From positions 430,501 through 494,500 of the forward strand of contig JAODUP010000012.1 in the NCBI GenBank assembly GCA_025642065.1: DNA of 64,000 nucleotides, read 5' to 3'. Each line of letters begins with the position of its first letter. Within the stretch, counting starts at the first letter, position 1. The stretch comes from Paralvinella palmiformis (Eukaryota; Annelida; Polychaeta; Terebellida; Alvinellidae). Under the pieces are notes generated by a model that was not told the origin of the DNA, made no database searches, and saw nothing but the letters and a program-made list of their open reading frames with translations. The translations under genes and the position numbers were made by a program. Positions 49,501-57,844 of this stretch are shown here, piece by piece.

Positions 49501-51540
49501 AATGAAAACATAAAAATATCTGTGAAATTGATAACAGTTAGTATCCAAAAGAAATATACAGTACATGGTATTGGTAGGGTAAATGGGCCGACTACATAAC
49601 ATAATACTAGCATATTGTATAACTCAGTGTTATAGTAATATGATCTACTCTGACCAACTTCACTAAGAGGAATATTTTAAAATATATAATGGGTCATCCA
49701 ACAAACCTGCTCAGTGTAATTAGCTCCAAATAAATTCTTTTTGTCTGCAGCAAAATTAACCAAGTAACCTAGTAACATGGGACCTATATATAGCATGTTG
49801 TCTGAGATGACTTTGAGAATAGCAGTAATTGTTATGATGCGACTGGAATATCTCCAGTAACATCTCCACAATGATGGTTTACGGCCTATGATTTCTGCCG
49901 TCAACTGTGAACAAATACATGAAAACCATTTAGTTACATTAATTGTGGTGTTAGAATTATTTTCTTAACTTCCAAATGCAAATGTTCACATGTTATTAGC
50001 AACAATGGGAAAAACATGTGGATATGTGGATAGATAGCAGACTCACTTAAAGTGGAGACCATCTAATCAAAATAAAATACACTCACAAAATTAGATGATG
50101 ATGATTGATGTTTTATGGCCTCTTTTGTGCACAAGGTAGGCTAAATGGGCCGAGCGACCTCCAAAGGTAATGAGACGAAACAACCTTCAGATATGCCCAC
50201 GCCGGGATTCGAACACGGTGGTAGTGATCTGTGGTCCAACACGCTACTGCTAGACCACGGAGGCGCACAAAATTAGTGCACATGGTATTTCAAAATATTT
50301 AAAAGGGAATCTGAGAGAGATTGATGATACTTAATATTTGAGATAATAAATAAAAACCTTTTTCTTTGACTTACCTTCTCTTCCTCATACAATTTCCTAA
50401 AATTCTCATAAATCTCTTTGGCTTGTTCTTTCTGAGGAAAAATTGTAATAGTTAATAATAATTATCAGATTAAATCAACCAATTAAAACTGACACAACTG
50501 ATTGAACTTCACAACTACATATATTTTAATTAGTAAAAATCATAGACCAACCAATGAACTGCTGTTTAAGACTCTTTTGTCAGAATTGTTGTGGAAAAAA
50601 AAAAACACAGAAAAAAAAAAAAACAAACAAAAAAAATTTCTGGTTTTGGAAAAAAGTTTTTTTTTTTTTTTTAAACACAGGAAAAAAAAAAACACCAAAA
50701 AAATTTCAACCCTAAATTGTTCAGTTTCAAAGCCTTGTTATATCCTTGCACAAGGAAATGTGATAGCCAGTGCCATGTGATCTGTGACAAAAAGCTGCTG
50801 TGACTGTGTACATAAATTAGAGTCTGCAACTCATCAGATGGCTGAATAACCCTAGAAACTTTACACAAGTACTTCTGTAAATGAAATGATGATCTTTATA
50901 TGCAAGAGGCACATAATAACATACAGAAGGTAATCATCTTAAAAATAAAAATACAAAAGTGGTGATTTATATATATATTGCTACTCACCAATTTATAAAG
51001 TAATCCGACTTCCAAGCCCAATAAGGCTAAATATATTGTTGTCATGGGCAGACTAAACAATAACCTTGCTGACAAACCTCCACCACCAAAAGCAAGTGTT
51101 GCAATCTTTAAACAAGAACCACAAAGTGAAGTGAACCAGTACAGTAGTAAGGCCACCAAAGGCTTGTATTTGTTGATCGTCTCTAATCGATCATATACCA
51201 TCAGTGACATGAACACAGTAATGGCACCAGCGATATGAGATAGATACAAATGGAGCGATGATCTGGAATGTAGCAGTTCTGTTTGGATGCCTTCCACTAA
51301 CAGTGCCAGCTGGCATGGAAACAGGCAAATCAGCAACAGCATTCGCATCGTGTGAAATGGGAAGTGAACCCAACTTTTATAATCCTTTCTTTCCAAAGCT
51401 GTATGTTTCCAGTAGAGTGTTATAATGATAATGAGGAATATAACAAAGAACAAACTGTGGGCACATATCTGAATCACATCAACAGCACACTCATGCCACA
51501 AGTCCAGCATGGTGCTCTGCACACAAAACCAGGACTTCAT
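26460..51540 (-). CDS. ABCC8/9-like: ABC-C transporter, sulfonylurea-receptor (ABCC8/ABCC9) type, 32 exons
   Basis: Thirty-two coding exons fit AG/GT borders and matching phases: 50989-51540, ~50711-50874, 50375-50431, 49707-49904, 49330-49494, 48471-48626, 47895-48029, 47652-47814, 46143-46183, 45812-46000, 45239-45542, 44852-44957, 44522-44702, 43785-43865, 43354-43528, 43046-43226, 42854-42914, 42593-42734, 41845-42128, 41325-41485, 40538-40607, 35249-35406, 35037-35129, 32957-33059, 32724-32837, 31405-31531, 31158-31282, 30179-30366, 27794-27897, 27100-27149, 26853-26999, 26460-26597 (TGA at 26460). The product of about 1,635 residues has TMD0-L0-TMD1-NBD1-TMD2-NBD2 order. TMD0, both NBDs and the C-terminus resemble vertebrate SUR1/SUR2, the regulatory subunits of ATP-sensitive potassium channels in the plasma membrane; other ABCC proteins transport conjugates. 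The start at 51540 is chosen because it gives M-x-x-x-FC, as in SURs; an upstream in-frame ATG exists at 51606. AATAAA-type signals on this strand lie near 25.7-25.85 kb. No Kir6-type channel gene is visible nearby. Confidence 0.88.
29950..30031 (+). repeat. tRNA-like SINE head fragment
   Basis: 'ggcctcatgggtagagcatgagac' (A-box-like) and 'ggtcgcatgttcgcgattt' (B-box-like) are spaced as in a tRNA, but the stems do not pair well. It lies in the intron between exons 27,897 and 30,179, antisense to the gene. Probably a truncated SINE. Confidence 0.5.
31580..31672. repeat. Imperfect (GT)n-rich tract
   Basis: Two GT-rich stretches (31,587-31,610 and 31,655-31,670) in an ABCC intron next to exon 31405-31531; the apparent open frames over them are low-complexity artefacts. 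Confidence 0.7.
32724..42128 (-). CDS. ABCC8/9-like: ABCC gene: second transmembrane domain (TMD2) exons
   Basis: Seven exons: 41845-42128 ([19 protein letters not shown], then [12 protein letters not shown], the 'DYWLAxWT' of ABCC proteins), 41325-41485, 40538-40607 ([17 protein letters not shown]), 35249-35406 ([27 protein letters not shown]), 35037-35129 ([20 protein letters not shown]), 32957-33059 and 32724-32837. All agree in phase. A 5.1-kb intron between 40538 and 35406 contains two mobile elements, and the 1.9-kb intron between 35037 and 33059 contains the pogo-like element. About four residues expected after IIDQ in SURs are absent. Two drug-binding positions in exon 32957-33059 differ from vertebrate SURs. 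Confidence 0.85.
33288..34214 (+). mobile_element. Pogo-like (Tc1/mariner group) element, internally deleted
   Basis: The ends are inverted repeats: CAGTCAGAATCCATTAATC at 33,288 and its near complement at 34,196-34,214 (GATTAACAGATTCTGACTG). Both are flanked by TA. Further inside, 'catttatctgacaaatcc' at the left answers 'gtttatccgacatatta' at the right. A frame from ATG 33,867 reads [24 protein letters not shown], like the start of a CENP-B/pogo helix-turn-helix, then stops. At 927 bp it lacks a transposase. It sits in the ABCC intron between exons 35037 and 33059. Confidence 0.75.
36842..36880. repeat. Short (CA)-rich tract in the large ABCC intron
   Basis: 'tacacacacatacacacacca'; otherwise 35,407-37,494 shows no recognised gene or element apart from a C-run at 36,325-36,333. 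Confidence 0.5.
37500..38807. mobile_element. Non-autonomous inverted-repeat DNA transposon, hAT-like ends
   Basis: Left end CAGGGCTCAACATTAACATT and right end (as complement) CAGGGTTCGACATTAACAGT form inverted repeats of about 33 bp. The element is flanked by a 5-bp direct repeat CTTTT at 37,495-37,499 and 38,808-38,812. Inside each end are copies of an 'acttgtcc' motif. No transposase frame is present. CAGGG-type ends suggest hAT; a 5-bp duplication is shorter than the usual 8 bp, so the subgroup is open. It lies in the 5.1-kb ABCC intron. Confidence 0.72.
39000..39785 (+). mobile_element. LINE C-terminal fragment
   Basis: Frames on the plus strand read [33 protein letters not shown] (LINE RT C-terminal block) and, after breaks, [37 protein letters not shown], a Cys/His-containing C-terminal motif common in one LINE class. 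It ends in an A/T-rich 3' part by 39,890. It lies antisense in an ABCC intron. Confidence 0.75.
40325..40390 (-). repeat. SINE family 2 fragment
   Basis: 'ttgatgttggtcctacccaggatatatagcc' matches the body of the SINE at 6,215-6,365. No tRNA-like head remains. Confidence 0.5.
42593..43226 (-). CDS. ABCC8/9-like: ABCC gene: inter-domain linker exons between NBD1 and TMD2
   Basis: Three exons (43046-43226, 42854-42914, 42593-42734) continue the frame in phases 1-2, 2-0 and 0-1. They encode a hydrophilic stretch rich in Ser, Glu, Asp and Asn without membrane segments. SUR proteins have an acidic linker at this place, and it is a usual site of phosphorylation and alternative splicing in ABCC proteins. 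There is little conserved sequence, so these exons are supported by phase, splice sites and position rather than by homology. The small 61-nt exon starting with the [11 protein letters not shown] part is the least certain. Confidence 0.65.
43354..45542 (-). CDS. ABCC8/9-like: ABCC gene: nucleotide-binding domain 1 exons
   Basis: Five exons. 45239-45542 carries a variable linker and the first NBD strands. 44852-44957 carries Walker A (GPVGSGKSS). 44522-44702 carries the Q-loop ([20 protein letters not shown]) and ends at GDQTEVGEK. 43785-43865 has the signature [11 protein letters not shown]. 43354-43528 has DDPISALD and the LVTHQL switch histidine. Walker B spans an intron (LVIM|DDP). As is usual for ABCC NBD1, the position of the catalytic glutamate is aspartate, which marks the degenerate, poorly hydrolysing site of this family. 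Confidence 0.9.
44374..44420. repeat. (CT)n/(CA)n compound microsatellite
   Basis: 'ctctctctctctctcacacacacatacacacacacaa' in an ABCC intron. Confidence 0.85.
45812..49904 (-). CDS. ABCC8/9-like: ABCC gene: first transmembrane domain (TMD1) exons
   Basis: Seven exons encode the first six-helix bundle. Recognisable points in order: [16 protein letters not shown] (elbow helix before the first TM), [13 protein letters not shown], a Cys/Phe-rich helix ending in [30 protein letters not shown] (the conserved GxxxNxxSxDxxxx coupling segment), a [20 protein letters not shown] helix, [22 protein letters not shown] (the ABCC 'NEMLxGIKxLKxYAWE' segment) and STRRLEDFL at the end. Exon 46143-46183 is only 41 nt long and supplies residues that align with the short SUR segment before 'ITF'. 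All joins keep phase. Confidence 0.85.
46632..47110. repeat. Perfectly spaced 239-bp tandem duplication in an ABCC intron
   Basis: Two adjacent copies (46,632-46,870 and 46,871-47,110), each starting 'tccacaccaat' and ending 'ggctcgctggtatt', differ at only about four bases. It is in the intron between exons 47652-47814 and 46143-46183. Neither copy shows a convincing coding frame or splice borders. Confidence 0.92.
47318..47410. repeat. Degenerate short tandem motif 'GTGAACCRTC'
   Basis: 'gtgaatcatccagggtag', 'gtgaaccatctcgca', 'gtgaactgtc', 'gtgaaccgtccatggca', 'gtgaaatgtcc' follow each other at 16-30 bp spacing, directly before a SINE head. Similar sub-repeat arrays occur at the ends of some DNA transposons, but no partner end was found. 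Confidence 0.5.
47425..47510 (-). repeat. tRNA-derived SINE head, family 1-like
   Basis: On the minus strand: 'catggcttaattgttagcatggttagcc' (A-box-like) and 'gggtttaaatcctag' (B-box-like). The body is missing or diverged. Confidence 0.6.
50095..50265 (-). repeat. tRNA-derived SINE, family 1, with 11-bp target duplication
   Basis: Head on the right (complement 'gcgcctccgtggtctagcag...' A-box; 'gtgttcgaatccc' B-box), body with 'ggtaggctaaatgggccgagcgacctcc', tail (ATC)n on the left. The 11-bp direct repeat CACAAAATTAG flanks it at 50,084-50,094 and 50,266-50,276. Good match to the copy at 20,168 indicates recent activity. It lies in an ABCC intron. Confidence 0.92.
50375..51540 (-). CDS. ABCC8/9-like: ABCC gene: TMD0 and L0 lasso exons
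   Basis: Exon 50989-51540 encodes the whole TMD0: MKSWFC at the start, then a first membrane segment ([20 protein letters not shown]), a [11 protein letters not shown] loop equivalent to the 'WLHFPGHNLR' loop of SURs, and four further hydrophobic segments. TMD0 is the part of SUR that contacts the potassium-channel subunit. Exon ~50711-50874 carries the L0 linker (PSDELQ, then [10 protein letters not shown], then LKLNNLG, matching PPEDLQ...TYWWMN...LRAIGK). Exon 50375-50431 ([19 protein letters not shown]) completes L0. The downstream edge of the middle exon runs into an A/T homopolymer tract at 50591-50707, so its donor and a few residues are unresolved. Confidence 0.82.
50591..50707. repeat. 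A/T homopolymer tract abutting an ABCC exon
   Basis: Runs of A (and one of T) broken by single C or G bases, including 'aaaacacagaaaaaa' and 'gttttttttttttttttaaacacaggaaaaaaaa', occupy about 115 bases. The tract begins right at the 3' edge of the L0 exon (~50,711). It could be a real insertion or a sequencing/assembly fault. Confidence 0.85.
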
Positions 51541-52196
51541 GTTTATTTTGATATGGAACATGAAAGGACAATTCTGAAACAATACAAAAGGGGAGGAATT
51601 AAGCACAAAATGTTTTTAATTGAATACAGTGAACTTTAGTGATCTCCTTAACTTGTGTATGTAACAAATACATGGCGGTTGGATATATGGGATAGTGCAC
51701 ATTAGTGATTGATTTGACTTGTACAAAATGTTTTAATCCCGAAGTGGTGATATTAGTTTAGAAACAAGAGAAAGATTTGTTGGTATAACACAGTATGGCT
51801 CATCATGCTATGTGTGCCACCAACAGTCAGTCAATGGTTGAACCAGTGATTACTAAGCAACAGAAATATATATTATTTCACATCAAAGGATAATGTATCA
51901 TCCTGTTGGTTAAGTGTACTTAACATTTTATTTCCAAAAGAACTGACTGTGTGAAAATAATTAAGAATTTTGCAGAAAACCACGCATTATTGGCAAACAA
52001 TCAAGTGCACCCATTCAAAAAGAATGATTTGTCTTGGAAAGATGTACAAGTTGCTTAGACATGCACACTGAATCATATTCAAATCATCATAAGGATCATT
52101 TAGATATATCTGTTAGGAAGTGACTAGAGATATATGATACCATATCACAGTTTGTCTTTACCAAAGATACAGTAATGTAGAAAATATCACTTTATA

Positions 52197-52415
52197 GGCA
52201 GTCATCGACTTACAACCTTGATTGGTTATGACTAACCAGTTGTAAGTTAATCTGGTCGTAAGTCATGTTATAATTACCTATGTATATTATTATATGGCGT
52301 AATGATATTATAATTAGCTTTAAGTCTTATTAAGGTGTACTGCCAGTCATAAAGTCAAACAGTCGTAAGTTGTGCAGGTCGTAAGTTGCATAGGTCTTAA
52401 GTCAAAGACTACCTG
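52197..52415. mobile_element. MITE-like inverted-repeat element flanked by TA
   Basis: The ends GGCAGTCATCGACTTACAACC and (complement of the right) CAGGTAGTCTTTGACTTAAGACC pair as inverted repeats of about 22 bp. TA dinucleotides flank both ends. Several internal 'gtcgtaagttg' copies occur near both ends. At 219 bp without coding capacity this fits a Tc1/mariner-type MITE. Confidence 0.65.
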
Positions 52416-52998
52416 TATAGTGTTATTATATGGTTAGTCTTTTGATAGCAGCAGGCATTCCCAGGCTGAGAATGGATGCTCATGGAAGTTTCCAAAATGT
52501 TAGTTTCTGGATGATGAATACATCTTAGCTTACTTAAGAATGGTGAATGATAATACAGTATATCATTCACCCCATCCCTGGTCCTCATTTATATCTGTAT
52601 TATAAATACAAAATTTATCCATTGTGTCAAATAATTAGCACACTCAATTATGTATAAATGAAGAAAGCACTTTCACTTTAATTTATAGCCCATTCAGATT
52701 ATGCCTCTATCATAGAAATAAAGGAATTCCAATCAACCTTTTCTCTGTGAATACCATATAAATTATAATAGATGAATTTCTATACTGATAATTATACCTG
52801 TTTAGTTTTTTGATTTATATCAAATGAATGATGAATTAATTCATATTAATCTTTAAGTAGTGATCATCTGTATGCATGATATAGTGCAATCTGTAACTAT
52901 TTATTGATTCTTTCTTGAATTATATCATATATTATAATTATGTGCGAGTGAAATACGTAGAAACATCTAGACTAAAGTCTAATCTAATAAAATTAATC

Positions 52999-53018
52999 CT
53001 CTCTCTCTCTCTCTCTCT

Positions 53019-53055
<37 letters not shown>
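52999..53055. repeat. (CT)n(TA)n compound microsatellite
   Basis: About 11 CT units followed by about 17 TA units. Confidence 0.92.
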
Positions 53056-53058
<3 letters not shown>

Positions 53059-53782
53059 ATTCTGACTTTCATGCCTGTAACATAATTACATATGAATGTA
53101 ATATTTACAGAAATGCCATCAAATGACTTTAACCATTACTGATTACCATATAATTAGTAATTACTCCATAAAATGATCTTCTAAACAATAAAACATGACA
53201 CATGATATGATGATTATTGTATCTTAAATCTTTAGTAAAAAGACTTATTCAAGCAATACATGACGTTATCTGTTCAACATACCATACGATTAATATCTAT
53301 GTTCCATATATTAAGATCAGCATCGATTGTAGGCCTGGTTGTGTACAGTAACAGTGGACCATGTCACCGCATGTGAATAACAATGACTCAAATGAGAAAA
53401 CGGGTATCGACCGACAATAGTCTACATATCGGCTTAAATATACTAAGTATAGAACGCTGCAGGACACGCGCGATGCAGTGCGAGGTGAAGCTACAGGGGC
53501 TCCTCCATGTGAATAACAATGAGAACAGGCGGCCGATACGCGCCGGCTGCAGATACCTGTCTTCCCCTGCCCAATCTGTAATGGGACTTGTCCTTTGATT
53601 TCAGCAAGATCCGTGTTCGTACGATAACCGTCTTCATAATCTGATAATGTTGCATCATACGACTATGAGATATATAATATATCTAATCCGTTAGTATAAT
53701 CTATGTCTGGTTATGATTCATAGTAGATCTATGACTGTGAATAGTCTAACAAAGTTACAAACAGTGAAAACATGATGATCAT

Positions 53783-53949
53783 TGTAATGTTGTCAATCCA
53801 TAACAGTCCACAATTAATTATATCGAGGACTTAATGTTGGTATTTAGAATTGTAACGGACCGGAAACAGTTTAGAGAATAAACCAGATGGTCAAGATTGT
53901 ATCTGTGATTTATTAATAATATACTTGATGACAATCTACAAACATCACA
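53783..53949 (+). repeat. 5' LTR
   Basis: 167 bp, TG...CA, identical to the 3' copy. It contains 'gagaataaacc', an AATAAA polyadenylation hexamer. Confidence 0.93.
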
Positions 53950-54005
53950 TTGGCGACGAGGTTATTCGAACTCTATCTCTATTAATCGTTATCTGTGTGT
54001 ACACG

Positions 54006-54760
54006 ATGGCAGGTGCTTTGCCAATATTTCCAACGTTTGAGTGTAAGGACTTAAAGAATGCCGGTCCACGTTGGACGAAGTGGTTGAGTCGTTTGAAGTG
54101 TTGTTATCCGCCATGGATGTTCGTGATACGGAACCAGAGAAGAAAAGAAAAAAAGCTTTACTATTGCACTATATGAGTGCTATCACATTTATGAAACTTT
54201 GAAGAACGAAGAAGACGAAACGAAAATAAATGACTATTTTGTGCCGAAATATAACAGTGAGTTTGAAAGATACATTTTCAGACAGGCAAGTCAGAAAGAA
54301 GGTGAGAATTTGGATCAGTTTTGCACAAGATTAAAGCAATTGTCTGTTAATTGTGACTTTATAGAAGGCACAGTGGAAAATGAAGTAAAAACGCAAATGA
54401 TTCATGGCTGTACGTCCAAAAGCTTGACAAAAAAGGGCTTGTCAAAACCTATGGACTTGAAAACACAGCTAGATCATGGTAAATCGGTGGAGCTAGCGCT
54501 TTCTCAGTCTCATGCAATAGAGGGTGGAATGACAGCCGAAACGTCAAATCGTCTGCATAAACAAACTGGTGTCAAGGGAGGTGCAAGACGCAAATATTTG
54601 CTAAAAATCATTTGACAGATTTTCTAGTGGCTCGCGCACTTGTTTCAACTGTGGTGGTCAGTACTCACATGAAGATGAGTGTCCAGCAAAACATCGTCGT
54701 TGTTACAAATGTGAATCGTATGGACACTACTCGAATTTTGTAAGCGAACATTTCCGAGAA
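54006..54760 (+). pseudogene. gag-type region with CCHC knuckle, frameshifted
   Basis: The frame starts at ATG 54,006 (MAGALPIFPTFECKD), 57 bases past the LTR, and breaks near 54,175. It resumes at 54,199-54,615 with FVPKYNSEFERYIFRQASQ and ENLDQFCTRLKQL, typical of the conserved retrotransposon gag segment. A zinc-knuckle-like CFNCGG...CP...CYKCESYGHYSNF follows at 54,650-54,740 in another frame. Not translatable as one protein. Confidence 0.75.
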
Positions 54761-54919
54761 CAAAACAACATGATAAGTGCCACAAGAAATCTCGAGAACA
54801 AACAAATAAAGTTTCTATCAGCAACGTCGCAGGTAATTGTGATAGTGGTTCTGATTTTTTGGCAGTACGAAAAGGTGGGGAGAAAATTCCTGCAATTAAC
54901 ATTCAACTAGCTGGGGAAA

Positions 54920-57330
54920 ATGTTATGATGTTCATAGACAGTGGAACTAGTGTAAACCCTGTGGATGTGAAAACTCATAAAACACTGTGTGAACATTCTA
55001 AAGAATTTTGTGAGTTATCAAAATGAGACACGAAATTATTCCCTTACGCATCCACAAAAGCATTAGACTTAAAGAACATTCAGTGCAACAATTCCTGTGA
55101 GGGAGTAAAAGTGTTTCTTGTTTATGACCTAAAAGCGGCTGAAATTAATCTCAATCATCAATGCTATAGAAGATTAAAGATCAAATGTGACAAATAAAAT
55201 TGTACATGATTTTGATTCAATATTCCACGGGCTAGGAAAACTGAAGGATTTCCAGCTACAATTGAATATTGATGATACAGTGGAACCTGTGCATCAAAAA
55301 CACAGACGAGTTCCTTTTTCAACAAGACCGCAAGTTGAAGCGGCAATCAAGCAGCTATATGAGGATGACATATGTGAAGATCCTCAAAATCCCCCCCGGG
55401 GCCCCTTGGGTAGTACCTAAGCCACGTGATCCTGATAACATCAGACTGTGTGTTGATATGAGGGCTGCTAACGAAGCCATAGGAAAAGTCAAACATCCAA
55501 TGCCAACTGTTCATGAGTTGATACATGATCTGAATGGTTGTTGTGCATTTACAAAGTTGGACCTCAATCAGGGCTACCACCAGGTGGAACTGCATCCTGA
55601 CAGCCGATACATCACTACGTTTAGTTCACATCTAGGACTGCACCGTTACAAGCGTTTAAATTTCAACAAATCATCGAGTAAGTGCTACATGGGCTTGATG
55701 GAGTAAAGAACATTTCTGACGACATCATCATTGCCAGTCAGAATGATGTAGAACATGAGAAATACGTCCGTGCATGTCTGGAACATCTCAAGAAGAAGGG
55801 GTTTAAATCAATGTAAATCAACAAAATTAGTCAGCATATTCTCAAATGTTGTCGCTAAGCCATCTCCTCCCATTGAACGATGGTATTTACGTCTACAGCA
55901 ATATACATTTAACACAGTGTACTGACCCGGCGCTGATAATCCAGCTGATTACATGTCGCGTCATCCAGTCGCATCTACAAGTGAGCGTGGCAGGAAGGTC
56001 ACAGAAGAATATATCAACTAGGTGTGTGAATCAGCGTGTCCCAAAGCATTGTCGCATATAGAAGTAATTCAAGCGACACAACAGGACCCCATGCTACAAA
56101 ATGTGATCAAATGTCAACAAACTGGGCTATTGCGCGAATTTAAAAAACTGTGAAGAAATGTCAATATACGGAAAATTGTCCTGTGAACTTGGTGTTACTA
56201 AGAACGGAATTCTGTTACGAGGACACCGGATTTTATTCCTGTGACGATGAGGCGTAAAGTTGTACAAATAGCTCAGAAGGTCATCAGGGGTTGGGAAAAA
56301 AAAGTCCCTGTTGAGAGCTAAGTGTGGTTTTCCCCAATGGATAAGCTCACCAAAATATGAAAAAAATGTGCTCATGTGCTGTCGTCCTAAAGATGAACGT
56401 CTACAACCGTTACAAATGTCACAGCTACCTGATAAAGCTTGGCAGTTTCTGTGTGCTGATTTTTGTGGGCCATGTCCTAGCGGAGATTATTGTCTAGTAG
56501 TTCTTGACGAATATTCACGATTTCCTGTGGTGGAGCTGGTGAGATCAGACAAAAGTGTAATCCCAGTATTTGACAAAATATTTGCAACACACGGAATGCC
56601 AGAAACATTCAAAACTGACAACGGACCGCCATTTCAAGGATTTGAATTCCGTAAATTCATGCAATATTGTGGTATACGTCATCTCGGATTACCCACTTGG
56701 CCAAGATCTAACCCGCGAAAACTTAGTGAAACCTTTGAACAAGGCAATTAAAAGTGCTACCGTGGAAGGAAAGTCGTGGAGACAGGAAATGTACAAATTC
56801 CTACGAAATTACCGCGCAACGCCACATGTGACAACAGGTCGACCACCTGCAGAACTCTTGTTTGGTTCGAACATAAAAGTGCTATTACCCGAACTATTCA
56901 TTCGGGGTTGGAAAAAATGCAGAGCAGAAACAGCAACAAAAACAGTATACGACCGAACATTCCTCTCCATGTTGAGGGATACAGTGTTAATGAAACAAAC
57001 GAAAACGGACAAATTGTGTCCAGCATATAATCCAGCACCAATGTCTGTGGTGCAAGTGAAAGGGAGCATGATAACAGCAAATAGTCTGTTCTTGGCAGCA
57101 AAACAAGAAATTCATCACATTTCAGGAAAGTGACTGACCATGATGTTACACCTGAAACCGAGTCAACAATCGAAAACAACGATTATTCGCAAGACGTGCC
57201 AGAAATAATAACAGTGAACAATGATGAACTTAATCAAGACAGTAGTCATAATTCAAATGTGACAGATGTCTCAGCAGGTCGTCCAAAGCGACGCACCAGA
57301 ATGCCAGCAAGACATAAAGACTTTATTTCT
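54920..57330 (+). pseudogene. pol-type region: protease, partial reverse transcriptase, integrase, broken
   Basis: A protease-like IDSGTSV lies at 54,935. Reverse transcriptase covers 55,187-55,800: fingers at 55,290, then DMRAANEAI, FTKLDLNQGYHQ (first catalytic Asp) and, in another frame, the DD pair within ISDDIII at about 55,715. The rest of the reverse transcriptase and the RNase H region are missing between about 55,815 and 55,920. Integrase covers 56,280-57,130 with the first two catalytic Asp in ADFCGP and KTDNGPPF; the third residue (Glu) is lost at a frame break near 56,720. A C-terminal tail runs to a stop at 57,334. Confidence 0.8.
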
Positions 57331-57333
57331 AAG

Positions 57334-57464
57334 TGATATATATATATATATATACTATAGTTTTATACAACTATATGTGTAAGAATGAAGCTGAATGGAG
57401 TGAATATAATTATATGTTAAAATTTTTTAAGTTTTATAATTTGTTTTATCAGAGTTAGTTTCAA

Positions 57465-57491
<27 letters not shown>
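57334..57491. repeat. Two (TA)n tracts before the 3' LTR
   Basis: (TA)n at 57,334-57,355 and 57,464-57,491, within the untranslated part of the LTR element. Confidence 0.85.
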
Positions 57492-57497
<6 letters not shown>

Positions 57498-57668
57498 CTT
57501 ATAAATTGACTTGAGATAAATCATTATCTAGGTGTAAAATTCAGTGTTATCGTCGGATATTCAAAATTTGAATTTAAGATTGTTCGAAATTTACCTATTA
57601 CAAATACTTGTTTAACTTGAGTAAAACATATATGAAATGATACATTTTCAATAAAGGTTTGGGGGGGT

Positions 57669-57835
57669 TGTAATGTTGTCAATCCATAACAGTCCACAAT
57701 TAATTATATCGAGGACTTAATGTTGGTATTTAGAATTGTAACGGACCGGAAACAGTTTAGAGAATAAACCAGATGGTCAAGATTGTATCTGTGATTTATT
57801 AATAATATACTTGATGACAATCTACAAACATCACA
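57669..57835 (+). repeat. 3' LTR
   Basis: 167 bp, identical to the 5' copy; preceded by the purine run 'aaaggtttggggggg'. Confidence 0.93.
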
Positions 57836-57844
57836 CTACCGGTC

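Larger units (their letters stand above)
51607..53782. other. 5' flank of the ABCC gene
   Basis: No coding frame recognised. It contains an inverted-repeat element (52,197-52,415), a (CT)n(TA)n microsatellite (52,999-53,055) and, at 53,450-53,640, a stretch with many CpG dinucleotides ('ggacacgcgcgatgcagtgcg', 'ggcggccgatacgcgccgg') in otherwise CpG-poor DNA. The latter is a candidate promoter for the minus-strand ABCC gene, about 1.9 kb upstream of its ATG. Confidence 0.4.
53783..57835 (+). mobile_element. Gypsy-type LTR retrotransposon, internally deleted
   Basis: Two 167-bp LTRs (53,783-53,949 and 57,669-57,835) start with TG, end with CA and are identical base for base. A primer-binding-site-like 'ttggcgacgagg' follows the first; a polypurine tract ending in seven G precedes the second. 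The inside runs gag, zinc knuckle, protease, reverse transcriptase, integrase in Gypsy order but with shifts, stops and a deletion. At 4.05 kb it is short for the group. Flanks (atcat / ctacc) show no 5-bp target duplication. Confidence 0.9.

Noticed and set aside
50502..50780. 92-codon plus-strand frame rich in Lys
   Set aside because: Translation of the A-homopolymer tract, antisense to a real ABCC exon.
51541..51606. Upstream in-frame ATG at 51,606 as the ABCC start
   Set aside because: The extra residues have no counterpart in SURs, whereas the ATG at 51,540 gives the M-x-x-x-FC start seen in the family; a splice acceptor near 51,574 also makes the upstream part doubtful.
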